Below are positions 17,758-24,884 of a DNA stretch of 31,730 nt, one piece after another. The notes under the pieces were generated by a model. The model searched no databases and was not told the DNA's origin. It was given only the letters and a program-made list of their open reading frames with translations. The number at the start of each line of letters is the position of its first letter. Position 1 is the stretch's first letter. A program made the position numbers and the translations under genes. Source of the DNA: CAZEDU01 sp964511185 (GTDB lineage Bacteria; Myxococcota; Myxococcia; Myxococcales; Myxococcaceae); the NCBI GenBank assembly GCA_964511185.1, contig CAZEDU010000057.1, positions 1-31,730 on the forward strand, given 5' to 3'.

Positions 17758-17786
17758 GGGGACAGTCCCCTTGGGGGACGGTCCCC
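17758..17786. repeat. Paired palindrome element, copy C (inverted)
   Basis: GGGGACAGTCCCC (17758-17770) and GGGGACGGTCCCC (17774-17786), spacer TTG. On the minus strand it reads GGGGACCGTCCCC-CAA-GGGGACTGTCCCC, so its second unit equals those of copies A and B: the element lies in the opposite orientation. It falls between hutU and hutI, inside the presumed hut transcript. Confidence 0.8.
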
Positions 17787-17789
17787 CCA

Positions 17790-19442
17790 CTAGTCGAGGA
17801 AGGGGACCCGGACGCCGCGCGCCTGGGCGACCGCGATCGCCTCGGGATAGCCGGCGTCGGCGTGGCGAATCACGCCCATGCCGGGGTCGGACGTCAGCAC
17901 GCGCTCGATGCGGCGCGCGGCCTCGGGCGTGCCGTCGGCCACGATGACCTGCCCGGCGTGCAGCGAGTAGCCCATGCCGACCCCGCCGCCATGGTGGAAC
18001 GACACCCACGACGCGCCGTTCACCGCGTTCACGAGCGCGTTCAAGATCGGCCAGTCGGCCACGGCGTCGGTGCCGTCCTTCATCGCCTCGGTCTCTCGAT
18101 TGGGCGAGGCGACCGAGCCGCAGTCGAGGTGATCCCGCCCGATGACGATCGGCGCCTTCACCTCTTTCTTTCGAACGAGCTCGTTGAAGAGCAGCCCGGC
18201 CTGATGCCGCTCGCCGTAGCCGAGCCAGCAGATGCGCGCCGGCAGGCCCTGGTACGCGACCCGCTCGCCCGCGAGTCGAATCCAGCGCTGGAGCGATTCC
18301 TTCTTGGGGAACAGCTGCGCGAGCGCTTCGTCGGTCCGCTGAATGTCCGCGGGATCGCCCGAGAGCGCCACCCAGCGGAACGGGCCCTGGCCTTCGCAGA
18401 AGAGCGGACGAATGTACGCCGGTACGAAGCCGGGGAAGTCGAACGCGTTCGACACGCCGCCTTGGACCGCCATCGCCCGGATGTTGTTGCCGTAGTCGAA
18501 GACGTGCGCGCCGGCCTTCTGGAAGCCGAGCATCGCGCGCACCTGATCGGCCATCGACGCGATCGCGCGCTCGACGTACGCCTTGGAGTCGCTCTGGCGC
18601 AGCGCCGCGGCCTGCTCGAGCGACAGGCCCTTCGGTACGTAGCCGTTCAGCGGATCGTGTGCGGACGTCTGGTCGGTCACCAGGTCCGCCCGGAAGCCGC
18701 GGGCGAGCAGCGCGGGGAAGAGCTCCGCGGCGTTGCCGATCACGGCGATCGACCGCGGCCGCTTCTCCTTGCGCGCCGCCTCGACCTGCGCGAGCGCGTC
18801 GTCGAGGTCCTTGGCGATCACGTCCAGGTAGCGCGTCTCGAGCCGGCGCTGCGCCCGGGCCGCGTCGACCTCCACGCCCAGGAACACCGCGTTGTTCATC
18901 GTCGCGGCGAGCGGCTGCGCGCCTCCCATGCCGCCGAGGCCGCCCGACAGGATCACCCGGCCAGACAAATCGGAGCTGCCGAAGTGCGTGCGGCCGGCCT
19001 GCGCGAACGTCTCGTAGGTGCCCTGAAGGATTCCCTGCGTGCCGATGTAGATCCACGACCCGGCCGTCATCTGCCCGTACATCATCAGGCCCTTCGCCTC
19101 GAGCTCGCGAAAGTGCTCCCAGGTCGCCCAGCGGCCCACCAGGTTCGAGTTGGCGATCAGCACGCGCGGCGCGTCCGGGTGGGTCTTCATCACGCCCACC
19201 GGCTTGCCCGACTGAACGAGCAGCGTCTCCTCATCCGTGAGCGACGTGAGGCAGGAGACGATCTTGTCGAAGGAGGCCCAGTCGCGCGCGGCCTTCCCGG
19301 TGCCGCCGTACACCACCAGGTCCCCGGGCCGCTCGGCCACCTCGGGGTCCAGGTTGTTCATCAACATGCGAAGGGCCGCCTCCTGCACCCAGCCCTTGCA
19401 GCTCTTCGCGGTTCCCCGCGGCGCTCGAATCACGCGTGTCAT
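17790..19442 (-). CDS. hutU: Urocanate hydratase
   Basis: 550 residues from ATG 19442, which has a GAGGGG Shine-Dalgarno 7 nt upstream; a longer in-frame start at 19526 has no support from the family. HutU adds water to urocanate to give imidazolone propionate, using tightly bound NAD+ as an electrophile. The chain starts with RAPRGTAKSCKGW and shows YGGTGKAARDW, an NAD-binding SGGLGGMGGAQPLA block, GYVPKGLSLEQA, FDYGNNIRAMA, the ARICWLGYGE segment with Cys405 (equivalent to the known active-site Cys410) and DHLDCGSVASPNRETEAMKDG. It is the first of two hut genes on this strand. hutH, which makes urocanate, and hutG/hutF are not in the window, so the pathway must be completed elsewhere or further away. 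Confidence 0.97.
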   Translation of the reverse strand: MTRVIRAPRGTAKSCKGWVQEAALRMLMNNLDPEVAERPGDLVVYGGTGKAARDWASFDKIVSCLTSLTDEETLLVQSGKPVGVMKTHPDAPRVLIANSNLVGRWATWEHFRELEAKGLMMYGQMTAGSWIYIGTQGILQGTYETFAQAGRTHFGSSDLSGRVILSGGLGGMGGAQPLAATMNNAVFLGVEVDAARAQRRLETRYLDVIAKDLDDALAQVEAARKEKRPRSIAVIGNAAELFPALLARGFRADLVTDQTSAHDPLNGYVPKGLSLEQAAALRQSDSKAYVERAIASMADQVRAMLGFQKAGAHVFDYGNNIRAMAVQGGVSNAFDFPGFVPAYIRPLFCEGQGPFRWVALSGDPADIQRTDEALAQLFPKKESLQRWIRLAGERVAYQGLPARICWLGYGERHQAGLLFNELVRKKEVKAPIVIGRDHLDCGSVASPNRETEAMKDGTDAVADWPILNALVNAVNGASWVSFHHGGGVGMGYSLHAGQVIVADGTPEAARRIERVLTSDPGMGVIRHADAGYPEAIAVAQARGVRVPFLD

Positions 19443-19514
19443 CGACAACCCCTCGACGGAAGGCTTAAGAAGGCGCGCCACACTAGCCAATTTCTCCTCG
19501 AGGTGTAGGGCAGC

Positions 19515-19742
19515 ATGATGCGGCAAGCCACCATCGCAGCGCTGGTTGCGTTCGGGCTCGTCGTGCTTGCCCTCACGATGCTCCGCGCGAGCTCGGACGA
19601 GCGGGCGCCCGACCGCTCGAGCCCGGGCGACGCCGGGCCGCCCAAGATTCAGCGGCTGCCGACCCGGTCCGCGAAGGACGCGCTGCTCGCGCCCGCGCAG
19701 GTGCCCTCAGCCCTTCCCGGGCCGCAGGACGGTGGGGGCTGA
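19515..19742 (+). CDS. Small single-pass membrane protein, unknown function
   Basis: 75 residues. A GAGG-type site and an AGGG lie 5-12 nt before the ATG pair at 19515/19518. Residues 5-24 (ATIAALVAFGLVVLALTMLR) form one transmembrane segment or uncleaved signal; the remainder is Pro/Ser/Asp-rich with no motif (ERAPDRSSPGDAGPP, LPTRSAKDALLAPAQ), likely periplasmic and disordered. The gene is divergent from hutU (72 bp between starts) and converges on the beta-CASP gene with 13 bp between stops. Coding status rests on placement, start context and codon bias only; I recognise no family. Confidence 0.55.
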   Translation: MMRQATIAALVAFGLVVLALTMLRASSDERAPDRSSPGDAGPPKIQRLPTRSAKDALLAPAQVPSALPGPQDGGG

Positions 19743-19755
19743 AAGGCGCCGCGGC

Positions 19756-21144
19756 TCACCGCTCCTTCAGCTCCACGCGCTCCAGGTGCTGGGGCACGTG
19801 GGCGCGCCACCCCTTGCTCTCGATGCGGCTCTTGAGCGCCGACGCGGCCGAGGGCTCGCCGTGCACCACCAGCGTCTGCCGCGGCGGGGCTTCGAAGCCC
19901 GTCATCCACTTCATCGTCTCGCGCCAGTCGGCGTGGGCCGAGAAGCCGGTGACCTGCCGCAGCTCGGCGCGCACCGGGATGAACTCGCCGTGGATCTTGA
20001 TCTCCTTCTCGCCGTCGAGCATGCGGCGCCCGCGCGTGCCGATCGACTGGTAGCCGACGAAGAGGATCATGTTGTTCGGGTCGGGCAGCCGCTGCTTGAG
20101 GTGGTGCAGCACCCGCCCGCCGGTCGCCATGCCGCTGGCCGAGATGATGATGCCGGGCCCGCGCCAGCGGTTCAGCGCCTTGCTCTGCTCGACCGCGCGC
20201 AAGAAGCGCGTGCGGCGCGTGGCGAGCGGCGTCTGTCCGCGCGCGGCGATCGCCGCCATCTGCTCGTCGTGATCCTCCGGGTGCGCCAGGTAGAGCGGGG
20301 TGGCGTCGCACGCCATCGGTGAGTCGACGTACACGTCGAGCTCGGGGATCTCGTCGTCCTCCTCGAGGTTGCGCAGGTGGTAGAGGATGTCTTGCGTGCG
20401 GCCGACCGCGAACGCCGGGATCAGCATCACCGCGCCCCGGCGGTGAATCTCACGCACCGCTTCGGCCAACGCCTCCGCCGGCGCCGCGTCGGCGTGCGCG
20501 CGGTCTCCGTACGTGCTCTCGACGATCAAGGTGGTCGCGCGGGCCACCGGCTCGGGGTCGCGCAGAATCGGCGCGTTGTACCGCCCGAGATCTCCCGTGA
20601 ACACCAGCCGCTGCCCGGTCGAGACGAGATCGAGCACGCAGACCGCCGAGCCGAGGATGTGACCCGCGCGGTGGAAGGTGAGCCGAATGCCGGGGACGAT
20701 CTCCTTGGTGCGGCCGTAGCTGAAGGTCTCGAACAGGTCGAGCGCGCGCTTGGCGTCCTCGATCGTATAGAGCGGCAACGCCGGGTGGTGCTTCGAGTAC
20801 CCGCGCTCGTTCGCGTAGCGCGCCTCCTCTTCCTGCAGGTGCGCGGAGTCGGGCAAGAGGAGCCCCGCGAGATCGCGCGTGCCGCTCGTGCAGTACACCG
20901 GGCCCTTGAAGCCCTGGCTCACCAGCCGCGGAAGCCCCCCGGTGTGATCGATGTGCGCGTGCGTGAGCACCACCGCGTCGATGCGCGTCGGGTCGTAGGC
21001 CGGCTTGGCCCAGTTGCGCAGGCGAAGCTCTTTCAGCCCTTGAAACAGCCCGCAATCGACCATCACCGACTTGCCGTCGTGCTCCACCAGGAACTTCGAG
21101 CCGGTCACCGTGCCGGCCGCGCCGAAGAATTGAATCGAGCCCAT
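19756..21144 (-). CDS. Metallo-beta-lactamase fold protein with beta-CASP domain (RNase J/CPSF-like exonuclease family)
   Basis: 462 residues. The N-terminal metallo-beta-lactamase motifs are GAAGTVTGSKFLVE, DCGLFQG and THAHIDHTGGLP (HxHxDH at 62-67); further ligands appear in RAGHILGSAVCVL and FTGDLGRY. The beta-CASP insertion follows (about 205-380: ESTYGDR, LIPAFAVGRTQDIL, VDSPMACDAT, GIIISASGMATGGRVLHHL), and the C-terminal RMMBL segment has VTGFSAHADW and VVHGEP. This architecture matches bacterial and archaeal homologues of CPSF73 such as Thermus TTHA0252, which are RNA nucleases. An RNA-processing role is likely from the family; the specific substrate is unknown. It stands alone on the minus strand, divergent from the Nudix gene over a 140-bp gap with no other feature seen. 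Confidence 0.92.
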   Translation of the reverse strand: MGSIQFFGAAGTVTGSKFLVEHDGKSVMVDCGLFQGLKELRLRNWAKPAYDPTRIDAVVLTHAHIDHTGGLPRLVSQGFKGPVYCTSGTRDLAGLLLPDSAHLQEEEARYANERGYSKHHPALPLYTIEDAKRALDLFETFSYGRTKEIVPGIRLTFHRAGHILGSAVCVLDLVSTGQRLVFTGDLGRYNAPILRDPEPVARATTLIVESTYGDRAHADAAPAEALAEAVREIHRRGAVMLIPAFAVGRTQDILYHLRNLEEDDEIPELDVYVDSPMACDATPLYLAHPEDHDEQMAAIAARGQTPLATRRTRFLRAVEQSKALNRWRGPGIIISASGMATGGRVLHHLKQRLPDPNNMILFVGYQSIGTRGRRMLDGEKEIKIHGEFIPVRAELRQVTGFSAHADWRETMKWMTGFEAPPRQTLVVHGEPSAASALKSRIESKGWRAHVPQHLERVELKER

Positions 21145-21284
21145 CGTGGCGCGGCACCATACCTGCTCGCGCCGATTCCCTCGAACGAAGACCCACCTTA
21201 CCTTCGCGCGCGGATGCGTTCGATTGAGGCAGCCGCGCGGTCCGTGCTAGCTGACCTGCTGGTCCGCCAGAGGGGAGAGCGCCG

Positions 21285-21692
21285 ATGAGCCGTCGTCACA
21301 TTCGGGTGGTGGGAGCGATGCTCGAGAAGGAACCCGGCCGATACCTGATCACCCAGCGGCCGCCCAAGGCGACGCTGCCGCTGCTCTGGGAGTTCCCGGG
21401 TGGGCGGGTCGAGGAGGGCGAGTCGGACGAGCAGGCCCTGTTCCGCGAGCTCAAGGAAGAGATGGACATCGAGGTCGAGGTGCTCGAGCAGGTGATGCAC
21501 ACCCGCCACGAGTATCCGCATTACGACATCGACTTCCGCGTCTTCCGCTGCCGGCTGCGCTCGCCCGAGACCATGGTCCGCCACGTGAAGGTGCACGACC
21601 ACCGCTGGGTCACGCTCGGCGAGATGAGCCAGTACAAGTTTCCGGACGCGGACGCCCGCACGCTCGAGAAGCTGCTCGACCTCGATCACTGA
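21285..21692 (+). CDS. Nudix hydrolase, MutT-like
   Basis: 135 residues, with an AGGGGAGAG Shine-Dalgarno just upstream of the ATG. The Nudix box runs from WEFPGGRVEEGESDEQALFR into ELKEEMDIEVEV and follows Gx5Ex7REUxEExGU except that the last Gly is Asp; the metal-binding Glu residues are all present. The beginning (IRVVGAMLEKEPGRYLITQR) and the short length resemble MutT-type (deoxy)nucleoside triphosphate pyrophosphatases that clean oxidised or excess nucleotides, but substrate cannot be deduced. The later H..Y..ID segment and WVTLGEMSQYKFPDAD fit the family fold. Read as a single gene; ftsH copy 2 follows 129 bp downstream with its own leader. Confidence 0.9.
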   Translation: MSRRHIRVVGAMLEKEPGRYLITQRPPKATLPLLWEFPGGRVEEGESDEQALFRELKEEMDIEVEVLEQVMHTRHEYPHYDIDFRVFRCRLRSPETMVRHVKVHDHRWVTLGEMSQYKFPDADARTLEKLLDLDH

Positions 21693-21741
21693 TCGAAGCC
21701 TTCAATCAAATCAGCACTTCGAACGTTGCCCAGACGAAGGG

Positions 21742-21770
21742 TTGACGACCCTGTGTCCGTGCGCACATTT
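21742..21770 (+). promoter_or_regulatory. Possible sigma-70 promoter for ftsH copy 2
   Basis: TTGACG (21742-21747) is followed after 17 nt by ACATTT (21765-21770). The -35 matches well and the -10 poorly. It sits 52 bp before the chosen ftsH start. This is a weak, eye-level match and promoter consensus in this phylum is loose. Confidence 0.25.
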
Positions 21771-21821
21771 GCGCCGGGTCTACAAGCCTGGGGAGCGGCC
21801 GGCCGGGGGAGACGGCATCCG

Positions 21822-23849
21822 ATGAACCCAACACCGAGCATCAACCCACGCGGGAAGAAGCACGATCGCCCCGCGGGCGGTCCCGGCGCCGGCGGCAGGA
21901 TCCCGCGCTTCGGGTCACCGCTTGGCTACGTGCTGCTCATCGTGCTCGGCTTCATGCTGTTCCGGAGCTTCTTTCAGGACGCCGGCGTTCGGAAGGTCTC
22001 GTACAGCCAGTTCAAGGAGGCCGTCCGCAGCGGGCAGTTCACCCGCGTGCAGGTCGCGCCGGACTGGGTGAAGGGCTACCTGCCCGCCGACACCGTCGCC
22101 GCGCCGTCGGAGGACGCGCCGCAGACGTTTCGGGCGCAGCCCGGCTCGCTGCCGTGGATGGCCAACCGCGTCCAGGGCGACGAGGAGCTCGTTCCGCTGC
22201 TCGAGGAGCAGAACATCCAGTACGAGGCGGTGCCGCCGTCGAGCTTCTCCGACGTGATCTGGATCTGGATCCTGCCGCTCGGCATCGCCTTCTTGTTCTG
22301 GAGCTTCATGATGCGCCGCATGGCCGGCGGCCTGGGGCAGGGGCCTCAGAGCGTGATGAGCTTCGGCAAGACGCGCGCGAAGATCACCTCCGAGAGCCAC
22401 ACCGGCGTGGGGTTCAAGGACGTCGCCGGCATCGACGAGGCGGTCGACGAGCTGCGAGAGATCGTCGAGTTCTTGAAGACGCCCGAGAAGTTCCGGCGGC
22501 TGGGCGGCCGGATCCCCAAGGGCGTGCTGCTGGTGGGCCCGCCGGGCACCGGCAAGACGCTGCTCGCGCGCGCGGTGGCCGGCGAAGCCGAGGTCCCCTT
22601 CTTTTCGCTCTCGGGCTCCGAGTTCGTCGAGATGTTCGTCGGCGTCGGCGCGGCGCGCGTGCGCGATCTGTTCGCGCAGGCGAACGCCAAGGCGCCCTGC
22701 ATCATCTTCATCGACGAGCTCGACGCGATTGGCAAGAGCCGCAACGCGGGCGTGATGGGCGGCCACGACGAGCGGGAGCAGACGCTCAACCAGCTGCTCG
22801 CCGAGATGGACGGCTTCGACGCCAAGGCGGGGCTCATCATCCTCGCGGCGACCAACCGGCCCGAGATCCTCGACAGCGCGCTGCTGCGGCCGGGCCGCTT
22901 CGACCGCCACGTGCTGGTCGACCGGCCCGACAAGCGCGGCCGCGAGCAGATCCTCGAGCTGCACGCGCGCGAGGTGAAGATGGGCCCCGACGTGGACCTG
23001 AAGGAGGTCGCCGCGCGCACCCCGGGCTTCGCCGGCGCCGACCTGGCGAACGCGGTGAACGAGGCCGCGCTGCTCGCCGCGCGGAAGAACCACGTGGCGG
23101 TGATGCGCGCCGACTTCGACGAGGCGATCGAGCGCGTGGTCGCCGGCCTCGAGAAGAAGAACCGCCGCATGAACGAGCGCGAGAAGGAGATCGTCGCGCA
23201 CCACGAGGCGGGCCACGCGATCGTCGGCTGGATGCTTCCGCACGCCGAGCGCGTCCACAAGATCTCGATCATCCCGCGCGGGCTCGCGGCGCTCGGCTAC
23301 ACCATGTCGCTGCCGCTCGAGGACCGCTACCTGATGTCGTACGAGGAGCTGCGCGACAAGCTCGCCGCGATGATGGGCGGCCGCGCGGCGGAGGAGATCT
23401 TCATCGGCGCCATCTCCACCGGGGCCGCGAACGACTTCAAGCAGGCCACCGACATCGCCAAGCTGATGGTGCGCGAGTACGGCATGAGCGCGCTCGGGCC
23501 CATGGCGCTGAGCGAGGGCAACCACGCGTTCCTGCGCTCCGCGAACGTGATGCCCGAAGTGCGCAACTACTCGGAGCGCACCGCCGAGCTCATCGACGAC
23601 GAGGTGCGGCGCATCGTCAACGAGGCGATGGAGCGCGCGCGGCAGACGCTCCGCACGCACCGCGAGAAGGTCGAGTCGCTGGCCGCGCGGCTTCTGGCCA
23701 CCGAGGTGGTCGAAGAGGAAGAGCTCAGAAACCTGCTCGGCCCGAAGGTCACCGCGCCGGTGCCGCTGCTCTCGCATCACCACCCCGAGGAGGGCACCCA
23801 GGACGGCGAGCCGCGGCAGACCGCGTCGCCCTGGGGCAACCACGCCTGA
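21822..23849 (+). CDS. ftsH: ATP-dependent zinc metalloprotease FtsH (copy 2)
   Basis: 675 residues from ATG 21822, preceded by GGGGGAGA at a proper distance; an in-frame extension to 21726 adds an Arg-rich leader without support. A Gly/Pro/Lys-rich cytosolic leader of about 30 residues precedes TM1 (PLGYVLLIVLGFMLFRSFF); TM2 is near residues 143-163 (IWIWILPLGIAFLFWSFMM). Walker A GPPGTGKT is at 239-246, Walker B IIFIDELD, the second region of homology TNRPEILDSALLRPGRFDRH, and the protease motif HEAGH at 461-465, so it should be an active membrane AAA+ protease. It is clearly a paralogue of copy 1, not a duplicate of recent origin, as the leader and periplasmic parts differ. It heads a group with the sigma region 1.1 protein, grpE and an HtrA-like protease, consistent with a role in protein quality control. 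Confidence 0.96.
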   Translation: MNPTPSINPRGKKHDRPAGGPGAGGRIPRFGSPLGYVLLIVLGFMLFRSFFQDAGVRKVSYSQFKEAVRSGQFTRVQVAPDWVKGYLPADTVAAPSEDAPQTFRAQPGSLPWMANRVQGDEELVPLLEEQNIQYEAVPPSSFSDVIWIWILPLGIAFLFWSFMMRRMAGGLGQGPQSVMSFGKTRAKITSESHTGVGFKDVAGIDEAVDELREIVEFLKTPEKFRRLGGRIPKGVLLVGPPGTGKTLLARAVAGEAEVPFFSLSGSEFVEMFVGVGAARVRDLFAQANAKAPCIIFIDELDAIGKSRNAGVMGGHDEREQTLNQLLAEMDGFDAKAGLIILAATNRPEILDSALLRPGRFDRHVLVDRPDKRGREQILELHAREVKMGPDVDLKEVAARTPGFAGADLANAVNEAALLAARKNHVAVMRADFDEAIERVVAGLEKKNRRMNEREKEIVAHHEAGHAIVGWMLPHAERVHKISIIPRGLAALGYTMSLPLEDRYLMSYEELRDKLAAMMGGRAAEEIFIGAISTGAANDFKQATDIAKLMVREYGMSALGPMALSEGNHAFLRSANVMPEVRNYSERTAELIDDEVRRIVNEAMERARQTLRTHREKVESLAARLLATEVVEEEELRNLLGPKVTAPVPLLSHHHPEEGTQDGEPRQTASPWGNHA

Positions 23850-23918
23850 ACGGCCGCTCACCAGGAGGGCCACGCGGATCGCCTGCGCTGCGGACAGGCG
23901 GGGATTAGCGTGTTGGCC

Positions 23919-24182
23919 ATGAGCGACAAGATCGGCCAGAGCTATCGGGCCCGGAAGGCGCTGTTCGCGAAGGGGATTCGCGACGGACGTCTGTCGGTGC
24001 AGGAGATCGAGGCCGCGCTGCCGGACGGGAGCCTGACGGCCGCCGAGCGCTGGTTGCTCTACTACTCACTTCGGGCGGCGGAGATCGAGATCTTCGACGA
24101 GGTGACCGGGGAGGTAGACCACGGATTTCACGAGCGAGAACGGCCGGACGAGGAGCGGCCGCCAGCCGAGGCGGGTGGTTGA
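23919..24182 (+). CDS. Stand-alone sigma-70 region 1.1-like protein
   Basis: 87 residues from ATG 23919; an in-frame GTG at 23910 has a better placed GGGG element and would add three residues. Residues ~10-60 (RKALFAKGIRDGRLSVQEIE, AALPDGSLTAAERWLLYYSL, RAAEIEIFDE) follow the pattern of primary sigma-factor region 1.1: a helix ending KG..xG.L, an I..ALPD motif, a helix, then a 'GIxVxDE'-like end. In full-length sigma factors this acidic domain occupies the RNA polymerase channel and blocks DNA binding by free sigma. Here nothing follows except an acidic, Pro-rich tail; no sigma regions 2-4 are present. It could act in trans on RNA polymerase or sigma, but that is an inference. It lies 69 bp after ftsH and 51 bp before grpE. 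Confidence 0.72.
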   Translation: MSDKIGQSYRARKALFAKGIRDGRLSVQEIEAALPDGSLTAAERWLLYYSLRAAEIEIFDEVTGEVDHGFHERERPDEERPPAEAGG

Positions 24183-24233
24183 CACCCCTCTCCATCTGGT
24201 TAGGTTGGCCGCGTTTTTCGCTCTGAGGGCTTC

Positions 24234-24884
24234 ATGGCAGACGCACACCCCCACAATGGCTCGGTGCAGGTGAACGATCGCCGGCGGTTCGATCCGGACG
24301 GCAACGCGAGGGCCGTCGAGCCCGAAGCGCCCGAGGCCGCTGCCCAGGAGGCCGCCGCCGCGGAGGCGCCGCCCGCCACCGAAGCCGCGCCGGACGTCGC
24401 GGCGGAGAACGAGCAGCTCAAGGCCGAGCTGGCCGCCACCCGCAAGCGGGTCGATGAGCTGGCGCGCGCGTTCCAGGCGCTGGATCGGGATCGCGAAGAC
24501 TTCAAGCAACGGCTGACCCGCGAGCGCGAGCGCATGCTCGACGTCGACCGCGGCGACATGGCCATCTTCGTGATCGAGGCGATCGACGAGCTGGACCTCT
24601 GCCTCGACGCCACGCAGGACGACAGCCCGCTCGCGCAGGGCGTGCGGCTGATCCGCGACAACATGCTCAAGAAGCTCGAGTCGGTGGGCGTGGCGCGGCT
24701 CTCCACGGTGGGCCAGCCGTTCGATCCGAACCTCGCCGAGGCGGTCGACATGGAGGTCACCTCTGAGCCGGAAGCCGATCAGCGGGTGGTCGATGAGGTG
24801 CGCGCCGGCTATCGCCTGAAGGAGCGGGTGATTCGGCCGGCCCGGGTGAAGGTGGCCAAGTACGTCCAACCGGCGGACGCGTGA
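24234..24884 (+). CDS. grpE: GrpE-family nucleotide exchange factor
   Basis: 216 residues. GrpE dimers release ADP from DnaK and so drive the Hsp70 cycle. The N-terminal ~55 residues are Ala/Glu/Pro-rich and low complexity; then a long coiled coil (AAENEQLKAELAATRKRVDE through RERERMLD), a helical bundle (MAIFVIEAIDELDLCLDATQ, VRLIRDNMLKKLESVGVARL) and the C-terminal beta domain with GQPFDPNLAEAVDMEV and VVDEVRAGYRLKERVIRPAR, which is the family signature. The usual Y.NY.RR is replaced by DFKQRLTRERERM, a divergent form. dnaK and dnaJ are not adjacent. The TGA overlaps the GTG of the following protease gene, so the two are translationally coupled, suggesting a shared stress role. Confidence 0.88.
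   Translation: MADAHPHNGSVQVNDRRRFDPDGNARAVEPEAPEAAAQEAAAAEAPPATEAAPDVAAENEQLKAELAATRKRVDELARAFQALDRDREDFKQRLTRERERMLDVDRGDMAIFVIEAIDELDLCLDATQDDSPLAQGVRLIRDNMLKKLESVGVARLSTVGQPFDPNLAEAVDMEVTSEPEADQRVVDEVRAGYRLKERVIRPARVKVAKYVQPADA

Noticed and set aside
20377..21288. A 303-codon plus-strand frame
   Set aside because: It lies antisense to the beta-CASP gene and has no recognisable domain; composition is typical of a GC shadow.
21915..23873. A 652-codon minus-strand frame opposite ftsH copy 2
   Set aside because: Repetitive Val/Leu/Arg/His composition, no domain, fully antisense to a well-supported gene.
23880..23900. CGCCTG...CAGGCG hairpin after ftsH copy 2 as a terminator
   Set aside because: Only 6 bp with a 9-nt loop and no T tract; it overlaps the likely ribosome site of the next gene.
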